A DNA stretch of 64,000 nucleotides, from NCBI RefSeq assembly GCF_000764185.1, contig NZ_JQEC01000051.1, forward strand, positions 90,969-154,968, written 5' to 3'. This document shows positions 46,703 through 55,733 of this stretch, piece after piece. This stretch comes from Colwellia psychrerythraea. Its GTDB lineage: Bacteria; Pseudomonadota; Gammaproteobacteria; Enterobacterales; Alteromonadaceae. The notes under the pieces were generated by a model. The model did not search any database and was not told the DNA's origin. It saw only the letters and a list, made by a program, of their open reading frames with translations. Position 1 is the first letter of the stretch. Each line of letters begins with the position of its first letter. Both the position numbers and the translations under genes were made by a program.

Positions 46703-46716
46703 TGACCGAATGGTCA
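46703..46716. promoter_or_regulatory. Palindromic operator, copy 1
   Basis: TGACCGAATGGTCA lies between the divergent oxygenase and phosphoesterase genes. TGACC-N4-GGTCA is fully symmetric in its outer ten bases. Three more copies lie in this block, at 47867, 54830 and 60409. The dyad and 14-bp length suit a dimeric repressor; the regulator is not in the window. Confidence 0.75.
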
Positions 46717-46798
46717 TTTAAAATATCAAAGTAGACTTGCAAAAATAACTGTCATTAGATAGCTTAACTTTTATTATTTTCTTTTGAAGTGGTTACAG

Positions 46799-47791
46799 AT
46801 GATTTTCATCATTAATTTATGGCAAAAAAGGTGCTCCTACCTAGTATTTTTATTTTTCAGCACCGCTAGCTCTGCACTATGCGCGCAAACTATCGTTATA
46901 CTGGCCGATACCCCCTACAGCGATAAAGAAAAAACCATGCTGCAAGGGCCTAATGGTAATTTATATCGTTTGATTAATGAAATAAGTCCCAGTGTAGTTA
47001 TGCACCTAGGTGACTATAAAAGTGGTGGTAAGTCTTGTACTAACACCCTACTAAAAGAGCATAAAGCCCTATTAACTCAAATCTACCCAGGTAGAATTAT
47101 TTATACCCCCGGAGACAATGATTGGACAGATTGTGATAGAGCATCGCTAGCTTATAGTTTTGATGAATTAGAACGATTAGAATATTTAATAAAGTTGATG
47201 TACCAGACTTCACCGCTATTAACAGACAATTTAAAGGCGATTACTTCACAAAAAGCGCAAGTAGAAAATACATTGTGGATTAATGACAGGTTAGCAATAA
47301 GTACCATACACCTTGTTGGTACCAGTAACGGTCGAGTTCAAATCGAAAAATCACAACAAAAAATCGCTCTTAAAAAAGTTGATAAACGAGATGATTTAAA
47401 CCTTATCTGGCTCAAAAAAATTGAAGAAGAAGCAAAAAACTTTGATGCTTTAATTATTGGCTTTCAAGCGGATATATATCAAAAGTCAGTCTTAGAAAGT
47501 GAGGCTTGTGATAATACACCTATAAAAACATGTGATGCTTTTACTGTTTATCGTCAAGCATTTAAAGACCTAGCCAAACGAATCAAGAAACCAATACTCA
47601 TTAGCCATGGTGATACCGGAGCATTTTGTTTTGAAAAATTAGAAGATAATCTATGGCATTTAAATGCCGCAGGTGACTATCGATATCTTGATGCAACTAA
47701 AGTAACCTTTAATAAAAAATCATCTGACAATCCCTTTATTATAAACGCTCTACTCAACCCTGACTTTCCTAGTATTGGTTGTGTAAATTAA
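46799..47791 (+). CDS. Secreted calcineurin-like phosphoesterase
   Basis: 330 residues from ATG 46799; an in-frame TTG at 46784 is possible. A signal peptide ends near ALCAQ. The mature part begins TIVILADTPYSDKE, then VVMHLGDYKSGG and YTPGDNDWTDCDR, and later ISHGDTGAFCFEK. These follow the order of metallophosphoesterase motifs (D, GD-x-G, GD/N-[H/D], H-G-D) but in variant form: the first motif has D-T-P instead of D-x-H, and the GNHE motif is GDNDW. Paired cysteines suggest disulfides. It is probably a periplasmic or secreted phosphatase or nucleotidase. The palindrome upstream and the neighbouring nuclease suggest nucleotide dephosphorylation, which is unproven. Confidence 0.7.
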   Translation: MIFIINLWQKRCSYLVFLFFSTASSALCAQTIVILADTPYSDKEKTMLQGPNGNLYRLINEISPSVVMHLGDYKSGGKSCTNTLLKEHKALLTQIYPGRIIYTPGDNDWTDCDRASLAYSFDELERLEYLIKLMYQTSPLLTDNLKAITSQKAQVENTLWINDRLAISTIHLVGTSNGRVQIEKSQQKIALKKVDKRDDLNLIWLKKIEEEAKNFDALIIGFQADIYQKSVLESEACDNTPIKTCDAFTVYRQAFKDLAKRIKKPILISHGDTGAFCFEKLEDNLWHLNAAGDYRYLDATKVTFNKKSSDNPFIINALLNPDFPSIGCVN

Positions 47792-47866
47792 TGGAGCCTC
47801 GCGCAGTATACTTTTTCATTCAGCTTGTGTCTTAACCTATAAGTGTGTAATGTCTCAACTCAAAAC

Positions 47867-47880
47867 AGACCATTTGGTCA
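47867..47880 (+). promoter_or_regulatory. Palindromic operator, copy 2, overlapping a -35
   Basis: AGACCATTTGGTCA, one base off perfect symmetry, lies 74 bp before the nuclease start. It overlaps a candidate -35 (TTGGTC, 47874-47879) placed 16 bp from TATATT (47896-47901), so bound protein would block RNA polymerase. Confidence 0.75.
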
Positions 47881-47953
47881 GGTAAATGCATTATATATAT
47901 TTAACTGCTAGTTCATATTGGCGTTAAACGTTAAATTTAACAGAGAAGTCTTG

Positions 47954-48859
47954 ATGAAAAACTCGATATTAACAGCCCTAGCACTAATTATGCCGCTAAT
48001 GAGTAGCTTTAATACACAAGCCGATGAAGTGAAAATTGCTTCATGGAACATCGCTTGGTTAGGATCTCATGAATATAATCAACGCAGCGAAGCTGATTAC
48101 CAGCAATTAGCCCTGTATGCTAAACAGTTAAATGCTGATGTAATTGCATTGCAAGAAGTTGAAAGTGAGTATTGGGCACGGAAAGTTTTTGGTGATGATT
48201 ATGATTATTACTTTTCGACTAAAGACTGGGTACAACGTGTTGGTGTCGCGGTAAAAAAATCTCAAGATTTTAGTGTTAAAGCAAAAGAGTATAAAGCATT
48301 AGATATTGGCAAGGTACGCCATGGAATGGATATAACACTCACCAAAAACGATAAAACATTGCACCTACTTGCGGTACATTTAAAATCAGGGTGTTTTGCT
48401 AATCCATTAGATAAGAGCAGCATAAATGCAATGCCAAGTAAAAGTGATAAAGAAGTAAGACGTAAAGAGGCCTGTGATAAACTCAACAAACAAATAGAGC
48501 CTTTAGAGCAATGGATTAATTTACATGCAGAGCAAAACTCAGCTTATATTATATTAGGTGATTTTAATCGCCGATTTTCTCAGGATATTTCCTTAAAATA
48601 CTCGGAAGACCAGGGTTTATGGCAAGCATTAAATGATGAAGGTCAATCCGCACTTTGGACACCAACGATGACTATTAATTCAGACTGTTGGGACGGCTAT
48701 TATAAAGACTATATCGATCATATTATTTTTAGCCCTAAAGCTAAAACAAAATATATTGATAACTCATTTAAGCAATTGGTTTTTAAAGAAAAGTACACCA
48801 AAAAATTATCACGGAATTTAAGTGACCATTGTCCAATATCAGTTCAACTCAAGCTTTAG
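47954..48859 (+). CDS. Secreted endonuclease/exonuclease/phosphatase-family enzyme
   Basis: 301 residues from ATG 47954 (AGAGAAG upstream); the frame stays open higher up without initiation signals. A signal peptide ends near NTQADE. All EEP motifs are present: ASWNIAWLG (Asn), ALQEVESEYW (Glu), ILGDFNRRF (Asp and Asn), DYIDHIIF (Asp-His) and LSDHCPISV (Asp-His). Several cysteines fit an extracytoplasmic location. The family includes DNase I-like nucleases and sphingomyelinases; with the nucleoside genes around it and the palindromic operator, an extracellular or periplasmic nuclease is the better guess. Start chosen on signal peptide and ribosome-binding site. Confidence 0.82.
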   Translation: MKNSILTALALIMPLMSSFNTQADEVKIASWNIAWLGSHEYNQRSEADYQQLALYAKQLNADVIALQEVESEYWARKVFGDDYDYYFSTKDWVQRVGVAVKKSQDFSVKAKEYKALDIGKVRHGMDITLTKNDKTLHLLAVHLKSGCFANPLDKSSINAMPSKSDKEVRRKEACDKLNKQIEPLEQWINLHAEQNSAYIILGDFNRRFSQDISLKYSEDQGLWQALNDEGQSALWTPTMTINSDCWDGYYKDYIDHIIFSPKAKTKYIDNSFKQLVFKEKYTKKLSRNLSDHCPISVQLKL

Positions 48860-48995
48860 GCTATAACTGAGATCATGCTCACTTCTAATAGAGTCTTTGC
48901 CATAGACTTAAGTGAACAGGTAATACAGTGGGTAATATCTATAATTATAATAAAGAGTTTTCCACCTAAATTTTCACAACTAGGACCTTTTTAAC

Positions 48996-49985
48996 ATGTT
49001 CAACAAACAACTTCCCCTCGTTGATTTACATCGACATTTAGATGGCAACATTCGCCCAGCGACTATTTGGCAGCTAGCACAACAAAATAATATTAAATTG
49101 CCTACTGACAATTTCGAGTCGTTTATTCCTCATGTACAAATCACGGACAGTGAAGCTGATTTGCTTGCCTTTTTGAAAAAACTAGATTGGGGTGTTGGTG
49201 TGTTAAAATCCCTTGATGATGTTGTTCGTATTGGCTTTGAGAATGTTGAAGATGTCTTTAATGCAAACATTGATTATGCCGAATTACGATTTTCACCTTA
49301 TTACATCGCCATGACTCACAACCTGCCAATTGAAGGTGTGGTTGAAGCCATTATTGAAGGGGTAAATCAGGGCAGAAATAAATTATCTACTAAAATTAAT
49401 TTAATGGGCATTTTAAGCCGTACTTTTGGTGTTGAACATTGTCAAAGCGAACTAAACGCCCTACTTGCTTATAAAAATGATTTAGTTGCGGTAGATCTTG
49501 CTGGCGATGAATACAATTTTCCCGGTACTCTGTTTGAAAGTCACTTCAAACAAGTAAGAGATGCAGGTTTGAATGTTAGTGTTCACGCCGGTGAAGCAGC
49601 AGGCCCTGAGAGTGTATGGCATGCCATTGAAAAATTAGGTGCTACACGTATCGGTCATGGTGTTGCTTGCGCTAAAGATCAAAAATTAATGGATTATATG
49701 CGCGATCATCAAATTAGTCTTGAGTCTTGCCTTACCTCTAATTACCAAACAGGCACTATCAAAGACTTATCAAAACATCCCGTAAAAACCTTTTTAGCAA
49801 ACGATTTATTGGTGTGTTTAAATACCGATGACCCTGCGGTTGAAAACATTGAACTAGCTGGTGAGTTTGAAGTTGCCCGTAAAGTACTTGGGCTTAATGC
49901 TGAACAAATAAATAAACTACAACGTAATGCTGTACAAATGAGCTTTTTATCTGAAAAGGAAAAGCAGACATTGCTCAATATTTAG
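48996..49985 (+). CDS. add: Adenosine deaminase
   Basis: 329 residues. Zinc and catalytic residues: VDLHRHLDGNIRP (His-x-His), SVHAGEAAGPESV (His and the catalytic Glu), RIGHGV, and LNTDDPAV (Asp-Asp). It deaminates (deoxy)adenosine to (deoxy)inosine in the cytoplasm. It precedes deoD, which then cleaves the product. No copy of the palindrome was found in the 136 bp before it; an AT-rich -10 (TATAAT) lies near 48943-48955. Confidence 0.96.
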   Translation: MFNKQLPLVDLHRHLDGNIRPATIWQLAQQNNIKLPTDNFESFIPHVQITDSEADLLAFLKKLDWGVGVLKSLDDVVRIGFENVEDVFNANIDYAELRFSPYYIAMTHNLPIEGVVEAIIEGVNQGRNKLSTKINLMGILSRTFGVEHCQSELNALLAYKNDLVAVDLAGDEYNFPGTLFESHFKQVRDAGLNVSVHAGEAAGPESVWHAIEKLGATRIGHGVACAKDQKLMDYMRDHQISLESCLTSNYQTGTIKDLSKHPVKTFLANDLLVCLNTDDPAVENIELAGEFEVARKVLGLNAEQINKLQRNAVQMSFLSEKEKQTLLNI

Positions 49986-50280
49986 TAAAATGCGGCGCAA
50001 TAATTTAGTACACACTTAAACTACAGCTTAGTTTGTATTAGTTTTAGTTACCATTAGTAATGTGTTGATTATCAATTTAAGTTGCTTAGCATCACATTAG
50101 CAACTTGAACGATTAACTGGTTAGCATTATTATTAATGCACTATTTATTCAAGCATTGATAAATAGTGCAGATAGAAAAATAAATCTCAATTTTATCAGT
50201 AAAAAATCCTTGATAGCAGTATGAATGATTCTGTTCTGGCTAGAAACTTACTGGGCTACAACCTTAAAAGGATAACTCTT

Positions 50281-50985
50281 ATGCCAACCCCTCATATCGA
50301 AGCGCAAGCCGGTGATTTCGCTGAAACAGTGTTAATGCCAGGCGACCCCCTTAGAGCCAAATTTATTGCCGATAATTTCCTCGATGACGTAAAGTGCGTC
50401 ACTAAAGTGCGTAACATGTTTGGTTACACGGGGACTTATAAAGGAAAAAGAATCTCTGTTATGGGCTCAGGCATGGGTGTACCAAGTATATCCATTTATG
50501 CCACTGAACTTTATAAAGACTATGGTGTTGAAAAGATCATTCGTATCGGCTCTTGTGGCGCTGTGCGGGATGATATCAAGATACGTGATATTGTTATTGG
50601 CATGGCTGCCAGCACAGACTCAAACGTAAACCGACAAAGAATTAATAATGTCGATTTTGCTGCTTGTGCCGATTTTTCTTTACTAAAAAGTGTTGTCGAT
50701 ACGGCAGAAAAACTGGGTAAAGCTGTGCATGTGGGTAATATCTTCACCGCTGATTTATTTTATACACCGCAACCTGAAATATTTGCCACCTTGGAAAAAT
50801 ATGGTGTTTTAGCGGTAGAAATGGAAGCTGCAGGCCTTTATGGTGTTGCCGCTGAATACGGTAAGAAAGCACTAACCGTATTAACTGTTAGTGATCATAT
50901 TAAAACCGGTGAGCAAACCACTGCACAAGAGCGACAAACAACGTTCAAAGATATGATGGAAATTACCCTAGAAAGCCTATTGTAA
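50281..50985 (+). CDS. deoD: Purine-nucleoside phosphorylase, DeoD type
   Basis: 234 residues from ATG 50281, which has AAAGGA upstream and gives [20 protein letters not shown] like E. coli DeoD; the frame opens 60 bp earlier without homology. [39 protein letters not shown] and [17 protein letters not shown] are DeoD signatures, with SDHIKTGE carrying the base-binding Asp. It splits purine (deoxy)ribonucleosides to base and (deoxy)ribose-1-phosphate, feeding DeoB. It is followed by a strong terminator. The 295-bp gap from add holds no recognised element. Confidence 0.96.
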   Translation: MPTPHIEAQAGDFAETVLMPGDPLRAKFIADNFLDDVKCVTKVRNMFGYTGTYKGKRISVMGSGMGVPSISIYATELYKDYGVEKIIRIGSCGAVRDDIKIRDIVIGMAASTDSNVNRQRINNVDFAACADFSLLKSVVDTAEKLGKAVHVGNIFTADLFYTPQPEIFATLEKYGVLAVEMEAAGLYGVAAEYGKKALTVLTVSDHIKTGEQTTAQERQTTFKDMMEITLESLL

Positions 50986-51014
50986 TACTTTCTCTAAATC
51001 TGATTTAATCACAC

Positions 51015-51046
51015 AAAAAGGGTTAGCATAGTGCTAACCCTTTTTT
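51015..51046. terminator. Bidirectional terminator between deoD and TonB receptor
   Basis: AAAAAGGGTTAGCA pairs perfectly with TGCTAACCCTTTTT around a 3-nt loop, with A and T runs on both sides. It serves both convergent genes. Confidence 0.9.
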
Positions 51047-51080
51047 ATTGCTTTTACCTAATAGCTTAGAGTGTATAACT

Positions 51081-53375
51081 CTAAAAGAAATTGACTTTAA
51101 ACTCAGCGCCAATAAAACGTTCTTCATTCACAATGGCGGCATTGTTGGTAAAATCAACCGCGCCAATGGCTTGTTGCTCATCGGTTAGGTTTCTTACAAA
51201 CAAAGCTACTTCATAGTCCTTATCATCACCACCCCATGTATAACCAGTTCTCAAACCACCTTCAAATAAAGATTTTCCAGTAAATTCAACAGAGTTATAT
51301 AAGAAAAAGCTGATCTCATCACGATAAGACCAATCAGTGTATGCGTAGAACTCGCCATCAGCAATTTCAACGTTATAACGAGCAGTAAAGTTAAAGATCC
51401 ATTCTGGTGCGTGCGGTAAGCTATTGCCATCAACAATGGCTTGTCCAGCACCATTTACTGGTGATGTAACAGTACAAGATGCACACACAGGAACAGATAA
51501 GCTATTATCGCTTAGCTCTGTATGGTTATAACTTGCATTAGCTGTAACCAACCAATTTTCATTGAGTACAAATTGTGAGTCAATTTCAAAACCATAACCC
51601 GTAGTTTCATTAGCGTTTAGTAATTTTGCTGTATTGCTGTCTCCACCAACTGAAGTTAATTGTTGGTCATCCATTGCATAGTAGAAAACAGAGGCATTTA
51701 TACGGCCCATATTGTCTAATATATCGGATTTAATACCGGCTTCATAAGAAATAATAGTTTCCGAGTCGGCAACAGAAATGCCATCATCAAAAGCAAACAA
51801 TGAACGCCCTTGAATACTTGGTGCTCTGAAAGTATCTGCTACACGAGCATACAGGTTAATATCATTAGTATATTTATGAGAAACACTAACATCCCAACTT
51901 ACATGACTATCATCAGTAGAAACCGCGCCAGCGGCGTAATTGGGTGCACCGAAGAAAGCTAATGGAGACTGCGTTCTTTCATTATTATAGTCTTTTTCAT
52001 CATCTGAATAACGTAAACCTACGGTAACTGACGTTTTCTCGGTGAAACTATAATCAACTGAACTAAATACCGCCCAAGCTGTTGTCTCTTGCTCTTGAAT
52101 GACATAACCGCTTTGAGTACCACCGCTAAATAATGCATCGTAGGCGAAACTTTCGATAGTCAAATCTTCGTAAAAGTAGAATACACCCGCTTGAAAATTA
52201 AAATTACCATCAAAATTACTGGTTAAACGTAATTCTTGAGTTAACTGACTATGCTCCGGTATACCATCAGCTGTTTCTGAACTTAAATTAATGATTCCAG
52301 GTCCGCTTGGTTCAAAGTCAGGAGGACAACCAAAACCGTTACAGCCGTACCCACCATCAACATCAGCACGCGAGAAGAACTCAAGACTTTCATAACCAGT
52401 AATTGACGTTACCGTATAGTCACCTAGATCAAAGTCTAAGTTGAAACTAGCACCTTCAGTTTCAACTTGTTGAGTAGAACGGGATGCTGAGTCATGATAA
52501 ACCGTATCGCGGCTAAAGTTATCCACTAATGAGTTACTACCTGACTCAATACCATTAGCGTAAAAAGCTACCGGTTTACCATCTAAATCTCTAGCATGGT
52601 AATTAAACAAAGCATTAAAACCATCACCTTCGTATAAAAACTGAATACGCATAGCTTGGTCTGTATATCCACCTAGTACGTCATCTTGTTCAAAGCCTGG
52701 TGCTTTATTATCAATGTAATTGTCTCTGTCTTGACGTAATAATGAAACACGGGTTGATAAATTATCAGTTAAGCCAAAACCTACTGCACCACGTAAATCA
52801 GTAGTATTTTTACTACCGTATGATAGAGAAACGAAACCATCCAAATCTTGAGTTGGCTTGGCTGAATCAAATTTCACTAAACCTGCTGGTGTATTACGGC
52901 CGAACAAGGTTCCTTGTGGACCGCCAAGTACTTCTATGCGCTCTAAATCAAAAGCAGGAAACCCCTTTAAAATAGGATTTTCTTGTACAACACCATCGAC
53001 AACCAAAGAAACAGGTTGTGAAGCATTTAAATCAAAATCTGAATTACCAAGACCACGCATATAAAAACGTGGAAAAGTTCTACCAAATGAGGACTCGACG
53101 CTAAGGCTAGGGATTTTTGCATTTAAAAAGCGAATATCCATAGCAGATGAGCTATAAGCATCTAGAGTGTCACCTTGTAAAGCCGTTACAGCAACCGGAA
53201 CCTCTTGTACATTTTCAACACGTTTCCGTGCTGTTACTTGGATCACTTCAATCCCAGTAACTTTTTCTTTAATTACTTCATCTGCCGCTATAACACTGGT
53301 AGAAATGCTGGCAACACCCGCAAATATTGACGCTTGTACACATAACGACAGCGTATTTTTTTTAAATATTCTCAT
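51081..53375 (-). CDS. TonB-dependent receptor in the nucleoside block
   Basis: 764 residues. A signal peptide ends near VIAAD. The TonB-box-like VIQVTARKRVENVQEVPVAV is followed by the plug (MRGLGNSDFDLNASQPVSLV, then GPQGTLFGRNTPAGLVKF). The barrel ends in the aromatic VNFF. The subtype (EVIQVTARKRxExxQExPV) covers many sugar, vitamin and siderophore transporters. It lies between deoD and deoB, so uptake of nucleosides or oligonucleotides is likely by context only. No palindrome was found in its 173-bp upstream region. Confidence 0.92.
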   Translation of the reverse strand: MRIFKKNTLSLCVQASIFAGVASISTSVIAADEVIKEKVTGIEVIQVTARKRVENVQEVPVAVTALQGDTLDAYSSSAMDIRFLNAKIPSLSVESSFGRTFPRFYMRGLGNSDFDLNASQPVSLVVDGVVQENPILKGFPAFDLERIEVLGGPQGTLFGRNTPAGLVKFDSAKPTQDLDGFVSLSYGSKNTTDLRGAVGFGLTDNLSTRVSLLRQDRDNYIDNKAPGFEQDDVLGGYTDQAMRIQFLYEGDGFNALFNYHARDLDGKPVAFYANGIESGSNSLVDNFSRDTVYHDSASRSTQQVETEGASFNLDFDLGDYTVTSITGYESLEFFSRADVDGGYGCNGFGCPPDFEPSGPGIINLSSETADGIPEHSQLTQELRLTSNFDGNFNFQAGVFYFYEDLTIESFAYDALFSGGTQSGYVIQEQETTAWAVFSSVDYSFTEKTSVTVGLRYSDDEKDYNNERTQSPLAFFGAPNYAAGAVSTDDSHVSWDVSVSHKYTNDINLYARVADTFRAPSIQGRSLFAFDDGISVADSETIISYEAGIKSDILDNMGRINASVFYYAMDDQQLTSVGGDSNTAKLLNANETTGYGFEIDSQFVLNENWLVTANASYNHTELSDNSLSVPVCASCTVTSPVNGAGQAIVDGNSLPHAPEWIFNFTARYNVEIADGEFYAYTDWSYRDEISFFLYNSVEFTGKSLFEGGLRTGYTWGGDDKDYEVALFVRNLTDEQQAIGAVDFTNNAAIVNEERFIGAEFKVNFF

Positions 53376-53423
53376 TAGTTGTCTCCCTAGTTTTTGTTTT
53401 GTTTGTTTTAGTGCTTTATTTAA

Positions 53424-53455
53424 TTTTTATTATTTTTATTATTTTTATTATTTTT
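53424..53455. repeat. TTTTTATTA nonamer repeat before the TonB receptor
   Basis: Three exact TTTTTATTA units (53424-53450) plus five T residues, about 50-80 bp upstream of the receptor start. Such a tract could bend the promoter or change length by slippage. Confidence 0.75.
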
Positions 53456-53548
53456 GTTTCATCTTACTTTCATTCTGTTCTGGTTTTCTCAGGCCTCGCT
53501 CTGTTTAAGTACACTATTTATTCGCGAGTAAAAATATTTACCATGACA

Positions 53549-54763
53549 TTATTTTTTGAATAACTCTGGCAAGAAACTGGTGCCATAATCCATGGCTTCA
53601 ACATTAAAAAGCTCAGCAATACTCTGCCCTAAATCAGCAAAGGTGGTACGGTTGCCAAGGTTTACTGAATCAATCTTGTTGTGGTAAGCAATAATAGGCA
53701 CATATTCTCGAGTATGCTCAGTGCCAGGCCATGTCGGATCACAGCCATGATCCGCAGTTAGGAAAAGTACATCATCGTCTGATAGCGCGCCAAGCAGTTC
53801 AGGAATACGCAAATCAAGTGCCTCAAGCTCTCTGGCATAACCGACTGCATCGCGCCTGTGACCAAAATCTTGGTCAAAATTAACTAAATTAGTGAAAATC
53901 AGTGAGTTATCTTGCGCGGTATTGATATGGTTTAAGGTGGCATCAAAAAGTGCATCTAAGCCCGTTGCTTTTGTTTTTTCATCAATGCCTTGATGAGCAA
54001 AGATATCTGCAATTTTACCGACACTGATAACATGAGTACCCGCTGTTGATATTTTATCTAATACGGTTGGCGCTGGTGGCAACACTGAATAATCTCTACG
54101 GTTACCGGTTCGAGTAAAGTTATCGGCGTTATCACCAACAAAAGGTCTAGCGATAACGCGCCCGATATTTAAATCACCGAGTAATTCTCTAACTGTTTCA
54201 CAGTATTTATAAAGGTTATCTAAGCCAAAGTGCTCTTCATGGGCTGCAATTTGAAAAACACTGTCGGCCGAGGTATAACAAATAGGTAACCCTATTTTTA
54301 TGTGTTCTTCACCTAAACGATTGAGAATTTCGGTACCCGAAGCATGACAATTACCCAACATACCTTCAAAGCCAGTGGCTTGATTAATACTGTCAGTTAA
54401 TGATTTTGGAAAGCTATTGTCTTTATTGGTAAAATATCCCCAGTCAAAAAGTACAGGAACTCCTGCCATTTCCCAGTGACCGCTAGGCGTATCTTTCCCT
54501 GTACTAATTTCTTGTGCAAAACCATAGGCACCTTTACTGGGTTCTTGACCTTGATAAGGAAATTCTTGATTAGATGCCTGCTGACAAGCTTTGATTAATC
54601 CCAAGGCTGATAAATTGGGTAAATCTATTCTTTTACCTGTTTCTTCAAAATATGCACGAGATAAATTAGCTAAGGTATTTGCGCCAACATCACCAAAATC
54701 AACTGCATCAGGAGAATAACCAATACCAAAACTATCAATAACTACAATAATTGCACGAGCCAT
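53549..54763 (-). CDS. deoB: Phosphopentomutase
   Basis: 404 residues of the alkaline phosphatase superfamily. Metal and catalytic motifs are [29 protein letters not shown] (phospho-Thr), and [20 protein letters not shown]. It converts (deoxy)ribose-1-phosphate to the 5-phosphate, linking DeoD and DeoA to DeoC. A palindromic operator lies 67 bp upstream in the divergent promoter region with udk. Confidence 0.97.
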   Translation of the reverse strand: MARAIIVVIDSFGIGYSPDAVDFGDVGANTLANLSRAYFEETGKRIDLPNLSALGLIKACQQASNQEFPYQGQEPSKGAYGFAQEISTGKDTPSGHWEMAGVPVLFDWGYFTNKDNSFPKSLTDSINQATGFEGMLGNCHASGTEILNRLGEEHIKIGLPICYTSADSVFQIAAHEEHFGLDNLYKYCETVRELLGDLNIGRVIARPFVGDNADNFTRTGNRRDYSVLPPAPTVLDKISTAGTHVISVGKIADIFAHQGIDEKTKATGLDALFDATLNHINTAQDNSLIFTNLVNFDQDFGHRRDAVGYARELEALDLRIPELLGALSDDDVLFLTADHGCDPTWPGTEHTREYVPIIAYHNKIDSVNLGNRTTFADLGQSIAELFNVEAMDYGTSFLPELFKK

Positions 54764-54829
54764 AATGTTTCCTTTTTAAGTTTTTAATTACAAAAAACAA
54801 CAAATATTAAAATAATCCAACAAAAAATA

Positions 54830-54843
54830 TGACCATCTGGTCA
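54830..54843. promoter_or_regulatory. Palindromic operator, copy 3, in the deoB/udk divergent region
   Basis: TGACCATCTGGTCA; the outer twelve bases are symmetric. On the minus strand it fills the spacer of a candidate deoB promoter (TTAACA, 17 bp, CATATT). It is 215 bp from udk, so it may control both directions. Confidence 0.8.
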
Positions 54844-55057
54844 AGTTGTGTTAATTTATCATCTTTCTAAATAAGGGTAAATAAAGCATTTTCTACTGGC
54901 TAATTATTTTTCTGCGAGATAGTTTATTAACCTTACAGAACTGAAAGTTATATATAGCTGAGATTTAGCCGTTACCAGTAGATAATCAACAGGTACTAGG
55001 CGCCAGATATAACACTCGTATTTATTATTATTATTTTCTCTGACAACAGGCTGAACA

Positions 55058-55705
55058 TTGAAACCAATTAAACCAACCATTATTGCTATCGCTGGCCCAT
55101 CAGCATCAGGGAAAACACTTTTTGCTCAAACAATTCATGATGAACTTGTTACTGAACTTGGCGAGAATGGCATATCTATCATTTATGAAGATGCCTATTA
55201 TCGTGATCAATATCATTTATCTATGTCCGACCGCGAGCAGACAAACTATGATCACCCCAATGCATTTGAACATGAGCTATTGTCGCAGCACTTAAAACAA
55301 CTTAATAAAAATGAAACAATTCACAGTCCTGTGTATTGCTATAAAACCCATACACGTATCAAAGAAACAAAACAATTTTTACCAACAAAAATAATTCTAG
55401 TTGAAGGTATCTTGCTGCTGTCGAATAAAGAGCTACGAGATTGTTTTGATATAAAAGTCTATATGGATACACCTCTAGATATCTGCCTGATCAGAAGAAT
55501 AAAGCGAGACTTAGTTGAGCGCAGTCGTAGTATTGAATCTGTTACCAATCAATATTTAGCAACGGTTAGACCTATGTATCATCAATTCATAGAGCCATCA
55601 AAGGCTTGGGCCGATATTGTCATCACCCGAGGCGGTAAAAATAGAATGGCAATTGAGGTACTCAAAGCAAAAATCCGTCAACTTTCGCAACTACCCCCAC
55701 AATAA
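55058..55705 (+). CDS. udk: Uridine kinase
   Basis: 215 residues. The start must be TTG at 55058 (CAGG eight bases upstream): the P-loop GPSASGKT lies at residues 13-20 and no ATG precedes it. YEDAYYRDQ, YDHPNAFE and VEGILLLSNKELRD are uridine kinase motifs, and RRIKRDLVERSRS is the LID arginine helix. It phosphorylates uridine and cytidine using ATP or GTP. It heads the operon udk-nupC-deoC-tdk. Confidence 0.92.
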   Translation: MKPIKPTIIAIAGPSASGKTLFAQTIHDELVTELGENGISIIYEDAYYRDQYHLSMSDREQTNYDHPNAFEHELLSQHLKQLNKNETIHSPVYCYKTHTRIKETKQFLPTKIILVEGILLLSNKELRDCFDIKVYMDTPLDICLIRRIKRDLVERSRSIESVTNQYLATVRPMYHQFIEPSKAWADIVITRGGKNRMAIEVLKAKIRQLSQLPPQ

Positions 55706-55733
55706 CCATATTATTATAATAAAAGAGGTATTC

